DNA of 64,000 nt from Marinobacter vinifirmus. GTDB taxonomy: Bacteria; Pseudomonadota; Gammaproteobacteria; Pseudomonadales; Oleiphilaceae. The stretch is from contig NZ_NEFY01000004.1 of NCBI RefSeq assembly GCF_002258215.1, positions 186,001-250,000 of the forward strand. Direction: 5' to 3'. Below are positions 33,541 to 42,958 of the stretch, in pieces (within the stretch, counting starts at the first letter, position 1; each line of letters begins with the position of its first letter). A program made the position numbers and the translations under genes. A model generated the notes under the pieces. That model searched no databases. It was not told where the DNA came from and saw nothing but the letters and a program-made list of their open reading frames with translations.

Positions 33541-34518
33541 CTAACCAGCGTACCCAAGCTCCTTATTGACGAGGTTGAACAGCTCCCCTCCCTGATGCCA
33601 CCGGTCAAAGTTCTCCAGGAACTGATCGGTCAGCGCCCGCTTCCAGCCGATGAAATCGCCCGCCATGTGCGCCGTCATAATCACATTCTCCCGCTCCCAC
33701 AGCGGATGATCAGACGGCAACGGCTCTTCCTCGAATACATCCAGCGCCGCCCCGGCAATCTCGCCTTCATCCAGCGCCTTCACCAGGTCCCCGGTTTTCA
33801 CAATCGGCCCACGGCCAATGTTGATCAGGCGGGCAGATTTCTTCATCACCGCAAAGGCCTTGGTATCAAACAACCCCTTGGTCTGGGGCGTCAGCGGTGC
33901 TGCAATCACCACAAAATCCGCGTGCCGGAGCTGGTCATAAAGTTCGTCATTGCCGTGCACCGCTTCAAAATCCGGGTCTGTCTTTCGGGGCGTGCGGGCA
34001 ATGCCGTGGGGGTGCATGCCGATGGCCTTCACCAGCCGGCCGATCTGCCGGCCGATGGAGCCCGCGCCCACCACCAGCACCTGCTTGCCTTCTGCCCGCT
34101 CGGTATCCCGGTGCTGCCACTGGTGCTTGTCTTGAAGGCGGATGGAGCGGGGAAAGTCCTTGGCGAACATCAGAATGCTGCACAACACATATTCGGCAAT
34201 AGTGCGGTCGAAAATACCCCGGGCGTTGGTGACGATAACATCGCTCTTGATCAACGCCGGAAACATCAGGGCATCTACCCCGGCACTGGTGGCGTGAATC
34301 CATTGCAGGCGGTCTGCAGCCGGCCAGGCGGCTTCCAGCGCTTCGGTGCGGAAGTCGGTCACCATCATCACGTCGGTTCCGGGCAGGGTGTCCCGCAGTG
34401 TTTGTTCGTCCCAGGCAAAGCGCACTTCGGCCCGTGCCTTGACGGCTTCGATGCCGGCCGGGGCATCTTCGCCCGGGGCGGTCAGAACAGTGATAACCGG
34501 TTGGCGGGATTCGGTCAT
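33541..34518 (-). CDS. D-2-hydroxyacid dehydrogenase (NAD-dependent)
   Basis: 325 residues. The NAD-binding motif is GAGSIG (151-156). The catalytic trio typical of the family is visible: R236 in NIGRGPIV, E265 in VFEEEPLP and H284 in MTAHMAGD. The usual SPHISG/H-x-x-G segment is altered to HMAGDF. It probably reduces a 2-keto acid to a D-2-hydroxy acid or the reverse (glyoxylate/hydroxypyruvate type). The substrate is not determinable. The ATG at 34518 has GGAG 7 bases upstream. Confidence 0.9.
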   Translation of the reverse strand: MTESRQPVITVLTAPGEDAPAGIEAVKARAEVRFAWDEQTLRDTLPGTDVMMVTDFRTEALEAAWPAADRLQWIHATSAGVDALMFPALIKSDVIVTNARGIFDRTIAEYVLCSILMFAKDFPRSIRLQDKHQWQHRDTERAEGKQVLVVGAGSIGRQIGRLVKAIGMHPHGIARTPRKTDPDFEAVHGNDELYDQLRHADFVVIAAPLTPQTKGLFDTKAFAVMKKSARLINIGRGPIVKTGDLVKALDEGEIAGAALDVFEEEPLPSDHPLWERENVIMTAHMAGDFIGWKRALTDQFLENFDRWHQGGELFNLVNKELGYAG

Positions 34519-34671
34519 TTCAACTCCGGAGATTGCTGAAGGCGTTTAATGGTCTTTTTATAGTCTGGTAGCGGGGCCGGCCGGGGTCAATGTTGGCGGT
34601 TTCCTTGTACCTCTCATTTTTCGTGACTACGCTGCAATCAGGCCTTTATTTCCTGATGCGTGGAGGTGCAT

Positions 34672-35898
34672 ATGGCAGACCCGGTGAACAAGGACACAGG
34701 TGAGTCCAAGCCGCGGAAAATGAAGTACCGTAAGGCGAAGGCCAGCTGGAACCCGGCCATGCAGGCCATCCCGGTATCCGGCATTCGCCGCCTTGTGAAT
34801 ATGGCAGCCACCATGAAGGATGTGATCCATCTTTCCATCGGCCAGCCGGACCTGCCAACGCCGAAACACATTATCGACGCCTACGTGGATGCCCTGAATG
34901 CCGGCCAGACCGGTTACACCATGGACGCCGGCCTGCCGGAGTTGCTGGTGGCGCTGCGGGACTACTACGGCAAGCGATACAACCGCAAACTCACCCGCGA
35001 TAACATCCTGGTGACCAGCGGTGCCACCGAGGCCATGTACCTGGCCATTTCCGCCACGTCGGCCCCGGGGCGGCAGTTCATCGTGACGGACCCGTCGTTC
35101 CTGCTATACGCGCCACTGATCCGCATGACCGGGGGCGAGGTGAAGTTCATCCCGACCCGGGCAGAGAACGACCACCAGCTGGACCCGGACGAAGTGATCC
35201 GGGCCATGGGCTCGCGCACCTTCGCGCTGATCCTGAACAACCCGAACAACCCCACCGGCGCGGTTTACCCTCGCAGTACCGTGGAGACGATCCTGGAAGA
35301 ATGCGCCTACCGGGGCATCCAGGTGTACGCCGACGAGGTGTACGACCACATGCTGTTTGATGACGATGACTTTGCCAGTGTGCTCAACTGCTCCATGGAC
35401 CTGGACAACATCATGTGCATCAGCAGCTTCTCCAAAACCTACAGCATGGCGGGGCTGCGGGTAGGCTGGGTGATTTCCAGCCAGGCCGCTATCAAGTCCC
35501 TGCGCCGGTATCACATGTTCACCACGTCGGTGGCCAACACACCCGCCCAGTTTGCCGGGGTGGCCGCACTGAACGGCGACCAGCAATGCGTAAAGGATAT
35601 GGTGGATATATACCGGGAGCGGCGGGACAAGATTGTGGACCTGATCGACCAGACGCCATACCTCACCGGTTACAAGCCCGGCGGCGCCTTCTATGCCTTC
35701 CCGAACCTGCCGCCCCACGTGGACGGGTCTGATGTGGCCTTGCGGATGCTCAAGGAAACCGGCGTTTGTGCCGTGCCCGGGGATGCCTTTGGCGAAAGCT
35801 GCACCAACGCCTTGCGCTTCAGCTTCTCCACTCCCTGTGAGCGGCTGGATGAAGCCTTCGACCGGATCATCCCCTGGATGGCCAAGCAACAGTTCTGA
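34672..35898 (+). CDS. Class I/II pyridoxal-phosphate aminotransferase
   Basis: 408 residues from the ATG at 34672, with GGAGG 5 bases upstream. In-frame GTGs at 34660 and 34666 lie in or before that site. It has the fold-type I landmarks TSGATEAMYLAI, LNNPNNPTGAVY and ADEVYDHM, and the PLP lysine K255 in SSFSKTYSMAGLRVGW. It transfers amino groups between an amino acid and a 2-oxo acid, probably aspartate or aromatic type. It is transcribed divergently from the hydroxyacid dehydrogenase. Confidence 0.92.
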   Translation: MADPVNKDTGESKPRKMKYRKAKASWNPAMQAIPVSGIRRLVNMAATMKDVIHLSIGQPDLPTPKHIIDAYVDALNAGQTGYTMDAGLPELLVALRDYYGKRYNRKLTRDNILVTSGATEAMYLAISATSAPGRQFIVTDPSFLLYAPLIRMTGGEVKFIPTRAENDHQLDPDEVIRAMGSRTFALILNNPNNPTGAVYPRSTVETILEECAYRGIQVYADEVYDHMLFDDDDFASVLNCSMDLDNIMCISSFSKTYSMAGLRVGWVISSQAAIKSLRRYHMFTTSVANTPAQFAGVAALNGDQQCVKDMVDIYRERRDKIVDLIDQTPYLTGYKPGGAFYAFPNLPPHVDGSDVALRMLKETGVCAVPGDAFGESCTNALRFSFSTPCERLDEAFDRIIPWMAKQQF

Positions 35899-35967
35899 TA
35901 CCGGAGTTTAAGTTGTCAGTGCCCCGGAGATGCCGCACTATAGTGGCATTTCCGAGGAGACTGACTT

Positions 35968-36537
35968 ATGACGGACGTATTGAAACCTTTTCTGAGACTG
36001 GCTGCGCTGTTTGCCGTGGTGCTGGCCAGCGGCTGTGCCAGCTTTTCCCCGTATTCCATTTCCGAAGGTGAAATCGAAGGCCACCTGAAAAATGCCGTGG
36101 CCAAGTACGACCGTGAGCAGCTGAACAGCGGCTCGCCGCTCAGCCTGAGCCTGAGTGATGCCGATATTACCCTGGGGCCGGACGGTCGCGATGTGGCGGT
36201 CATCGATCTGAAAGGGCAGGTGGCCCTGAACGCGTTGATGACGAAGTTGCCGGTAGACCTGGCCCTGAAAGTGGAAGGTGCCCCGGTCTACGACAGCCAG
36301 GAAAAAGCCGTGTATATCCGCCGGCTGCAGTTGCTGGAAAGCTCTATTGATTCACCCTTCTTCAAAGGCGACCTGGCGCCGGTTACCGATACCGTGATGC
36401 GGGTGGTGGCCCAGATGCTGGAAACCATGCCGGTATACCGGCTGGATGAAACCGATACCGCCCAGCGCATGTTCGGCCTGGTGCCCATGGATATCCGGGT
36501 AGCCCCGGGCCGGCTGGGGTTTGTAATGGCGGAGTAA
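35968..36537 (+). CDS. DUF1439-type lipoprotein
   Basis: 189 residues. A signal peptide ends in lipobox LASGC with the lipidated C23. The mature part resembles E. coli YceB (DUF1439): YSISEGEIEGHLKN at the N-terminus and MPVYRLDETDTAQR towards the end. It is an outer- or inner-membrane-anchored periplasmic protein of unknown role. It has a ribosome site, GAGGAGA. Confidence 0.85.
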   Translation: MTDVLKPFLRLAALFAVVLASGCASFSPYSISEGEIEGHLKNAVAKYDREQLNSGSPLSLSLSDADITLGPDGRDVAVIDLKGQVALNALMTKLPVDLALKVEGAPVYDSQEKAVYIRRLQLLESSIDSPFFKGDLAPVTDTVMRVVAQMLETMPVYRLDETDTAQRMFGLVPMDIRVAPGRLGFVMAE

Positions 36538-36565
36538 CCTGCCTCGATTGTTGACCGGCATCCAT

Positions 36566-36600
36566 AAAAAACGCCAGGTGGTTTCCCGCCTGGCGTTTTT
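36566..36600. terminator. Bidirectional terminator between DUF1439 gene and class III aminotransferase
   Basis: AAAAACGCCAGG (36566-36577) pairs with CCTGGCGTTTTT (36589-36600). It has T-tracts in both directions and lies between convergent genes. Confidence 0.9.
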
Positions 36601-36620
36601 CGTTGTTGCCGGTTTAAGGA

Positions 36621-37880
36621 TCAGGCGGTGGCTTTAAGGGCTTCCTCGAAGATTCCGCACGCCTCGTCAATCTGCTGTTCGTTGACGATCAGCGGCGGCA
36701 GCCAGCGTACGATTTCCTGGTAGGGGCCGCAGCGCAGCATCAGCAGGCCCCGCTTCTCGCATTCCTTGAGAATCTTGCCGGCCCGCTCGCCGTCCGGGCA
36801 TTCGCCCCGGCGCATTTCCACCCCGATCATCAGGCCCTTGCCACGCACATCGGCCATGTCCGGGTAGTCTTTCTTCAGGTTATGCAGGTTGTCCCACAGG
36901 CGTTTGCCCATGCGGTCGGCGTTCTGCACCAGGCCTTCTTCCTGGATCACCTCGATGGTTGCGATGGCCGCGGCTGCAGCCACTGCGTTACCGCCGTAGG
37001 TACCGCCCTGGGAGCCGGGCCAGCCCTTGGCCATGGTTTCCTCAGACGCCGCCAGCGCGGAAATCGGGAAGCCGCTGGCCAGCCCCTTGGCAATCATGAT
37101 GGCATCCGGCGTTACCCCGAAGTGCTCGTGGGCCCAGAACTTGCCGCTGCGGCCGAAGCCGGCCTGAACTTCATCGAATACCAGCATGATGCCGTGCTTG
37201 TCGCAGCGTTCCCGCAGGCCTTGCATGAAGCGGGCATTGGCCGGCACGTAGCCACCTTCACCCTGAACCGGCTCGATCAGCATGGCAGCGGTTTCTTTCG
37301 GGGCGGAATAGGTGACAAAGATGCGGTCCAGTTCTTTCAGGCAGAAATCGGTGGCTTCGTCTTCACTCCAGCCGTAGTGGAAGGCGTGGGGGAAGGGGGA
37401 AACCACGACACCGCCCATCATCGGGCTGACCCCGGCCCGCAGGCCGACGCTGGAGGTGGTCATGGACAGCGAGCCCATGGTGCGACCATGAAAGCCGCCA
37501 TGGAACACAATGATATTGGGGCGGCCGGTTACCTGCCGTACCAGCCGGATAGCCCCCTCGGCCACTTCGGTGCCGGCGTTGGAGAAGAAGAAGGCATTGA
37601 GCGGGTCTGGCGTGAGCGCACCGAGTTTTTCCGCCAGCTCCGGCAACCGGGGATTCATCACCGTGGTGGCCTGGGCGTGAATCATGGTGGCCACCTGTTT
37701 CTGGGCGGCTTCCACCACTTTCGGGTGGCAATGGCCGGTACTGGTTACCCCGATACCCGAGGTGAAATCCAGGTAGCGACGGCCGTCTGTATCAACAATG
37801 TAGGCGCCTTCGCCCTTGGCGGCAGTGATGCCGGTAGCCTGCTTGAGCAGGGGAGAAAGTTTGCCTTTGTGGTCGGTCAT
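36621..37880 (-). CDS. Class III aminotransferase (4-aminobutyrate/acetylornithine type)
   Basis: 419 residues. Landmarks are DFTSGIGVTSTGHCHP, FFSNAGTEVAEGAIRLVR, FHGGFHGRTMGSLSMT, VFDEVQAGFGRSG (D236) and the PLP lysine K265 in MIAKGLASGFP. The pattern fits omega-amino acid:2-oxoglutarate transaminases such as GabT, but acetylornithine or other diamine substrates are possible. A strong ribosome site (GGGAGG) is present. It follows the decarboxylating dehydrogenase at 45 bp and is likely in one operon with it. Confidence 0.92.
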   Translation of the reverse strand: MTDHKGKLSPLLKQATGITAAKGEGAYIVDTDGRRYLDFTSGIGVTSTGHCHPKVVEAAQKQVATMIHAQATTVMNPRLPELAEKLGALTPDPLNAFFFSNAGTEVAEGAIRLVRQVTGRPNIIVFHGGFHGRTMGSLSMTTSSVGLRAGVSPMMGGVVVSPFPHAFHYGWSEDEATDFCLKELDRIFVTYSAPKETAAMLIEPVQGEGGYVPANARFMQGLRERCDKHGIMLVFDEVQAGFGRSGKFWAHEHFGVTPDAIMIAKGLASGFPISALAASEETMAKGWPGSQGGTYGGNAVAAAAAIATIEVIQEEGLVQNADRMGKRLWDNLHNLKKDYPDMADVRGKGLMIGVEMRRGECPDGERAGKILKECEKRGLLMLRCGPYQEIVRWLPPLIVNEQQIDEACGIFEEALKATA

Positions 37881-37925
37881 GGATACCTCCCGAAGTGAAT
37901 GGAACAGCTCTCTATTGCAGCCTAG

Positions 37926-39080
37926 TCACGGGGCCAGCCGTTTACAAATAGCGTCGCCGATTTCACGGGTGGCGCGCCGGTCTCCGCCGTGTTCGGCCAG
38001 GTCTGCCGCCACCGCATCGAACAGTTCCTTGCCGGCCTGGGCCAGGGTCGGGGCTTTACGGCCCAGCCAGTCGAGCATACGGGCGGTGGTGAACAGCATG
38101 GCGGTGGGGTCGGCAATGCCCTGGCCGGCGATATCCGGGGCGCTGCCGTGGGTGGGTTCAAACATCGACGGCATGTCCGGGTCTGTGGGGTTCAGGTTGC
38201 AGGAGGGTGCCACCCCCATACCGCCGGAGATCACTGCGGCCAGGTCGGTCAGTATGTCGCCCTGCAGGTTGCTGGCCACCACCACGTCAAAGGCCCAGGG
38301 GCTGGATACAAACTTCATGCAAGCGGCATCCACCAGTTCGTGGTGGGTGGCCACATCCGGGTATTCCCGGGCGATTTCCTCGAACACCTCGGTGTACATG
38401 TCGCCCCAGTAACGCAGGGCATTGCGCTTGGTTATCAGGCACACCTGGCTTTCACAGGTGGAACCGTCGTACCGGTGGAAGCTGCGGGTGCGGCCGTCCT
38501 GAACGCGCTCGGCGGCGCGCTGGCGGGCCTGCTCGAAACCGTAGCGGATAATCCGCTCGGTGGCCCGGCGGGTGAATACTTCCATCTGGGTCGCCACTTC
38601 ATCCGGCGTGCCCTGGCGCAGGCGGCCGCCCTGGCTGACATACTCACCTTCGCTGTTTTCGCGGATCACCAGCATGTCGATGTCTTTGGCTCGGTCATCT
38701 TTCAGGTACTGGCGGGCGCCGGGCAATAACCGGGCCGGGCGTTCGCACACCCACTGGTCAAAGCCTTTGCGCATCTCCAGCAGGGGCGCCAGGGACACGC
38801 TGTCCGAAAGCAGGTAGCGGTTGGTGTCATCGATCGGCCCGGGATCGCCCAGCGCGCCCAGCAGAATGGCGTCGTAGGCTTTCAGTTGCTGCAGGGCATC
38901 CTTCGGCCAGCTTTCGCCGTATTCCTCATGCCAGGCGTGTGAGGGCCAGGGAAACCGTGTCCACTCCAGGGCCAGGTCGTGCTTTGCACGCAGGGTTTCC
39001 AGGCAGCGGACGGCTTCTGCCACCACTTCCGGGCCAATGCCGTCACCGGGGGTAACGGCGATGCGAGCGGTCTGGGCCAT
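37926..39080 (-). CDS. Isocitrate/isopropylmalate dehydrogenase family enzyme (tartrate/D-malate dehydrogenase-like)
   Basis: 384 residues. It has the beta-decarboxylating dehydrogenase landmarks TPGDGIGPEVV, VIRENSEGEY, VDAACMKFV, SNLQGDILTDLAA and EPTHGSAPDIAGQGIADP. ENSEGEY and the overall pattern point to the tartrate or D-malate dehydrogenase branch rather than LeuB or Icd. It oxidises and decarboxylates a 2-hydroxy dicarboxylate with NAD and metal. It has a strong ribosome site (AAGGAGG). Confidence 0.9.
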   Translation of the reverse strand: MAQTARIAVTPGDGIGPEVVAEAVRCLETLRAKHDLALEWTRFPWPSHAWHEEYGESWPKDALQQLKAYDAILLGALGDPGPIDDTNRYLLSDSVSLAPLLEMRKGFDQWVCERPARLLPGARQYLKDDRAKDIDMLVIRENSEGEYVSQGGRLRQGTPDEVATQMEVFTRRATERIIRYGFEQARQRAAERVQDGRTRSFHRYDGSTCESQVCLITKRNALRYWGDMYTEVFEEIAREYPDVATHHELVDAACMKFVSSPWAFDVVVASNLQGDILTDLAAVISGGMGVAPSCNLNPTDPDMPSMFEPTHGSAPDIAGQGIADPTAMLFTTARMLDWLGRKAPTLAQAGKELFDAVAADLAEHGGDRRATREIGDAICKRLAP

Positions 39081-39272
39081 TCCCGAACCTCCTTCATGCT
39101 TTGCTGTAGGGTGTGATGCAACACCGTCAGTGTAGTTCCCGGCAGGTCAGATGCCAGTGGCAAAGCCGTGTTTCCGGATTTGTTGTTTTACCCCTGAAGA
39201 CATGCTGGCTATAGTGGCAGGTAATTGATTTCCGGAACGGCTTACTCAGCCGGATTAACCTTCGGGGTGTTT

Positions 39273-40037
39273 GTGGAAAAACCTGAGATTCTTTACGACG
39301 AGTCCCATTGCGAGCTGTGCGCCTGCGGCACCGGACTGGACTTCAGTTTCAGCTTTGCGTTTCAGCCGATTGTGGATGCGGTGAGCAGGAACGTGTATGC
39401 CTACGAGGCATTGGTGCGGGGTACCGAGGGGCAGGGGGCCATGAGTGTTCTGTCCCGGGTGAACGAGAAGAACCGCTATTCCTTTGACCAGATCTGCCGG
39501 GTAAAGGCCGTGAAACTGGCCGCAAAGCTGAAGATGCAGCCGCTTTTAAGCATCAACTTTATGCCCAATGCGGTTTACCGTGCGGAATATTGCATCCGCA
39601 CCACGCTGGCGGCTGCAAAAACTTACAATTTTGATACCCACAAGATTATCTTCGAGATTACCGAAGGTGAAGACCTCACTTCGGTGGAGCATCTGGCCTC
39701 GATTATCGAGGCCTATCAGAGCATGGGTTTTCGCACCGCTATTGATGACTTTGGTGCCGGTTTTTCCCGGTATAACATCATGATGGCAAGCCCGCCCGAC
39801 CTGCTGAAGCTGGATATGGGGCTGATTCGAAACATCCACCAGGATCTCAACAAGCAGGCGGTGGTGGCCGGGATCATTACCATGATGCGCCAGCTCGGTG
39901 GCCGCATTGTGGCCGAGGGCGTGGAAGTGCCCGAAGAGTATTACTGGCTGCGATCCCAGGGCATTGCGCTGTACCAGGGCTATCTGTTCGCCCGGCCCGG
40001 ATTCGAGTGCCTGCCGGAGCCGGTGTTCCCCGATTGA
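39273..40037 (+). CDS. Stand-alone EAL-domain c-di-GMP phosphodiesterase with N-terminal cysteine cluster
   Basis: 254 residues from GTG 39273, with GGGG just upstream. A TTG at 39225 is the alternative. The N-terminus carries C13-x2-C16-x-C18 (HCELCACG). The EAL domain is complete: EAL at 45-47, INFMPNAV with the metal Asn, FEITEGE, DDFGAG, KLDMGLI, AEGVE and YQGYLFARP. It is therefore predicted to hydrolyse c-di-GMP to pGpG. No GGDEF partner domain and no membrane segment are seen. The cysteines could bind metal or sense redox state. Confidence 0.88.
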   Translation: MEKPEILYDESHCELCACGTGLDFSFSFAFQPIVDAVSRNVYAYEALVRGTEGQGAMSVLSRVNEKNRYSFDQICRVKAVKLAAKLKMQPLLSINFMPNAVYRAEYCIRTTLAAAKTYNFDTHKIIFEITEGEDLTSVEHLASIIEAYQSMGFRTAIDDFGAGFSRYNIMMASPPDLLKLDMGLIRNIHQDLNKQAVVAGIITMMRQLGGRIVAEGVEVPEEYYWLRSQGIALYQGYLFARPGFECLPEPVFPD

Positions 40038-40060
40038 TCATGTTTTAACAGGATGCCCAC

Positions 40061-40417
40061 ATGCTGTATCGGATAATGACCCTGATTGGCGGCCTGGTGT
40101 TTGTGGCCGCATTGTTTGCCCTGGTGTGGTTCTTCTGCAAGAAGTTCCTGGAGCACCACGATGTGACCGACCAGACCTCTGACCGGGCCATGGTGCTGGC
40201 CACCTGGACCTTTGCCGGCATTGCCATCGGGCTGGTGTTTGCCGTGGTAGGTGCCTTTGTACTGGGCCCCTGGGCTTTCTATCGCACCTTGCGGGGCCAT
40301 GGTGTGAACATTTCCGATGGCGCCGCCATCTGGTGGGGGTTCGGGATTGTGGCGGTGTCGCTGGGCATTACCGCCACCGGCTTCTTCGGTTTCCTGATGC
40401 TGGTGGGGGCTTACTGA
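40061..40417 (+). CDS. Small membrane protein of unknown function
   Basis: 118 residues with three hydrophobic segments (about 6-27, 45-70 and 88-115) separated by short polar loops. I recognise no family. It follows the EAL gene at 23 bp with its own CAGGA ribosome site. Its end overlaps that of the convergent LysR gene by 7 bp. Confidence 0.7.
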   Translation: MLYRIMTLIGGLVFVAALFALVWFFCKKFLEHHDVTDQTSDRAMVLATWTFAGIAIGLVFAVVGAFVLGPWAFYRTLRGHGVNISDGAAIWWGFGIVAVSLGITATGFFGFLMLVGAY

Positions 40418-41313
40418 TTCCCCGACAGGCTCCGCAGTAGATCCCGGAACCACACCAGTGCAGGCTCTCCTTCATAGGCCTTGTGCCAGTACAGGTGTAC
40501 GTCTAACGACGGCAGCTGTGCCGGCGGGCCCATCACCTGAATGTCGGAACGCTCAGCGATAATCCGGGCGTAGGTTTCCGGCATGGTTAGCAGCAGGTCC
40601 GAGCTTTCCACCACCCGGCAGGCCGCATAGTAATGCTGGCAGCGCAGACGGATATTGCGTTGAACGCCACGGCGTGACAGCTCGAAATCCTCAATGCCCG
40701 GCCCCTCGGTTCGGGACGACACCAGCACGTGTTTCGCCTCCAGATAGGCGTCCATATCCAGCCCCCTTTTCACCACCGGGTGCCCTGCACGGGCCAGCAC
40801 CACCAGCCTGTCCTGCCTCAGCAATTCATGGCTGGTGTGGTTGCTCACCGGCAGCAGCACATCAATGGCAAAGTCCAGCTTGCCGGCTGCCAGCTGGGTT
40901 TCCATATCCCGCCGCGGAATTCGCTGGCTGACGATTTCCATTTCCGGGTAAGGCTCCAGCCGGTTCATCAGCTGGGGCAGGAAGGTGGACTCCAGCACAT
41001 CCCGCAAACCGAGCGAGTAGGTTTTCCGCTGAGTGGCCGGGTCGAAGGCGTGAAACTGGTTCACCGCACTCTGGATCTGATTCAGCCCCGGGCGCATGGA
41101 CTCCAGAAACCTCCGGGCCAGCGGCGTGGGCACCATCTGGTTACCCTGGCGGGTAAACAGCGGATCGTTGAAGTGATCCCGCAACCGGGCCAGGGAATGG
41201 CTGATGGCGGGCTGGGTCAGGTGCAGGGCCTTGGCGGCACGGGTCAGGCTGCCCTCCCGGTAGATGGTGTCGAAAACGTGCAGCAGGTTCAGGTCCAGTC
41301 GATTGAGGGCCAT
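40411..41313 (-). CDS. LysR-family transcriptional regulator
   Basis: 300 residues from the ATG at 41313 (MALNRLDLNLL). The longer frame to 41442 runs into the acyl-CoA dehydrogenase leader. The helix-turn-helix is GSLTRAAKALHLTQPAISHSLARLRDHFNDPLF. An effector-binding domain follows (DFAIDVLLP and the following region). It is divergent from the acyl-CoA dehydrogenase, the usual arrangement for a LysR activator of that operon. No ligand can be predicted. Confidence 0.93.
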   Translation of the reverse strand: MALNRLDLNLLHVFDTIYREGSLTRAAKALHLTQPAISHSLARLRDHFNDPLFTRQGNQMVPTPLARRFLESMRPGLNQIQSAVNQFHAFDPATQRKTYSLGLRDVLESTFLPQLMNRLEPYPEMEIVSQRIPRRDMETQLAAGKLDFAIDVLLPVSNHTSHELLRQDRLVVLARAGHPVVKRGLDMDAYLEAKHVLVSSRTEGPGIEDFELSRRGVQRNIRLRCQHYYAACRVVESSDLLLTMPETYARIIAERSDIQVMGPPAQLPSLDVHLYWHKAYEGEPALVWFRDLLRSLSGNQ

Positions 41314-41332
41314 GAGGGAATCCGTTATCTGA

Positions 41333-41347
41333 ATTAGTGGTGCTAAT
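41333..41347. promoter_or_regulatory. Candidate LysR operator
   Basis: ATTAG-TGGTG-CTAAT is a perfect 15-bp inverted repeat of the T-N11-A type. It lies 20 bp upstream of the LysR start and 113 bp upstream of the acyl-CoA dehydrogenase start, where an autoregulatory LysR box is expected. Confidence 0.65.
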
Positions 41348-41459
41348 GATAAATGATAAGAACAATTCAGTCGCGTAATAGCACATGGGCTCCTAGACTG
41401 TTCGCCATCTGACTGAAAGTGCGCCCCCAACGGGGCAGGCAAGCGCGAGGAGCTGCACC

Positions 41460-42671
41460 ATGGATTTCAACATTTCCGAGAAAGGCCAGGATTACCTCAA
41501 CCGCGTGAAAAAATTCATGCGTGACGAGATCTATCCCATCGAAGAGCAGTACCACAAGGAGCTTGCCTCCCAGGATAACCGCTGGGTAGTACTGCCGGTC
41601 ATCAAGGAACTGAAGGAGAAAGCCAAGGCCCAGGGCCTGTGGAACATGTTCTTCCCGGACGACAAATACGGCTGCGGCCTGCTGAACTCCGACTACGCCC
41701 TGATTGCCGAAGAAACCGGCCGCAGCTTCATCGCCCCGGAAATCTTCAACTGCAACGCGCCGGACACCGGCAATATGGAAGTGCTGATCCACTACGGCTC
41801 TGAAGAACAGAAAGCCGAGTGGCTGCCGAAACTGCTGAGTGGCGAAATCCGCTCCGCCTTCTGCATGACCGAACCGGCCGTGGCCTCCTCCGACGCCACC
41901 AACATGGAAGCCACCGCCACCGTTGAAGGCGACGAAGTCGTACTCAACGGCCGAAAATGGTGGAGCACCGGCATCGGCCACCCGGACTGCAAAGTTGGCA
42001 TCTTCATGGGCGTAACCGACCCGGACGCCCAGAAACACCGCCGCCACTCCATGGTACTGGTGCCGCTCGACACCTCGGGCATCACCGTTGAGCGCATGCT
42101 GCCGGTCTTCGGTGCCTACGACGAGCCCTATGGCCACGGCCAGGTACTGTTCGACAACGTACGCCTGCCCAAAAGCGCCATCATCGCCGGCCCCGGCCGC
42201 GGCTTCGAAATCGCCCAGGGCCGCCTTGGCCCGGGCCGCGTACACCACTGCATGCGCGCCATCGGCGCCGCCGAACGCACCCTGGAAATCATGATCAAAC
42301 GCGCCATGACCCGCGAAGCCTTTGGCCGCCCGATCGCCAAGCTGGGTGGCAACCCGGACATCATCGCCAATGCCCGAATGAACATCGAACAGGCACGGCT
42401 GCTGACCCTGAAATGCGCCTGGGCGCTGGACACCAAGGGCATCATGGGCGCCTTGCAGGAAGTCTCCATGATCAAGGCAGTGGTGCCGAAGATGCTGCAG
42501 CAGATTGTAGACGAGGCGATTCAGATTCACGGCGGTGCCGGCGTCAGCGACGACGATTTCCCGCTGACGGCGTTGTTCGGTTACGCTCGGGTTCTGCGGT
42601 TGGCCGACGGTCCCGACGAAGTGCATCGAGCCATGGTGGCTCGCCTGGAGCTTCGGAAGTATAAGTCCTGA
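41460..42671 (+). CDS. Acyl-CoA dehydrogenase (ACAD10/11-like)
   Basis: 403 residues. It is a FAD enzyme oxidising acyl-CoA at the alpha-beta bond. Landmarks are CMTEPAVASSDATNMEATA, KWWSTGIGHPDCKVGIFMGVTDP, LGPGRVHHCMRAIGAAERTLE, FGRPIAKLGGNPDIIANARMN and EAIQIHGGAGVSDDFPL. The sequence and its downstream APH-type kinase suggest the ACAD10/ACAD11 group rather than FadE. The ribosome site is GAGGAG. Confidence 0.92.
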   Translation: MDFNISEKGQDYLNRVKKFMRDEIYPIEEQYHKELASQDNRWVVLPVIKELKEKAKAQGLWNMFFPDDKYGCGLLNSDYALIAEETGRSFIAPEIFNCNAPDTGNMEVLIHYGSEEQKAEWLPKLLSGEIRSAFCMTEPAVASSDATNMEATATVEGDEVVLNGRKWWSTGIGHPDCKVGIFMGVTDPDAQKHRRHSMVLVPLDTSGITVERMLPVFGAYDEPYGHGQVLFDNVRLPKSAIIAGPGRGFEIAQGRLGPGRVHHCMRAIGAAERTLEIMIKRAMTREAFGRPIAKLGGNPDIIANARMNIEQARLLTLKCAWALDTKGIMGALQEVSMIKAVVPKMLQQIVDEAIQIHGGAGVSDDDFPLTALFGYARVLRLADGPDEVHRAMVARLELRKYKS

Positions 42672-42719
42672 TTTTGGGCTTGGGTGCTTTGGCTCTTCTG
42701 GCCTCTTGGCTCGGAGTGG

Positions 42720-42832
42720 GTGGCCGTTGGGGTGGCGCTTCTGAAAAGCGCTCCTTCGGCACGTCCATGTGGCGCTTGTGTTCCGCCATCCATGGCTCCA
42801 CAAATTTTCAGAAGCGCCACCCCAACGGCCAC
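42720..42832 (-). repeat. Long hairpin element, copy 1 (minus orientation)
   Basis: Arms 42720-42747 and 42805-42832 are perfectly complementary over 28 bp. The 57-nt loop, read on the minus strand, contains GCCATGGATGGC and CACATGGACGTG, each a small hairpin with a TGGA loop. The loop aligns with that of copy 2 over most of its length, while the arms have diverged. Confidence 0.85.
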
Positions 42833-42958
42833 ATCCAACTTTTGGGAGGGACCTCCCTGAACAAATGCTGGTGGTTTTGCCAAGGTGGATCTCGAATGGG
42901 TTACCGAGCGGTGCGCCAAAGAATTTTCTTCTTTTGAACAGCATACTGGAGAGTATGG

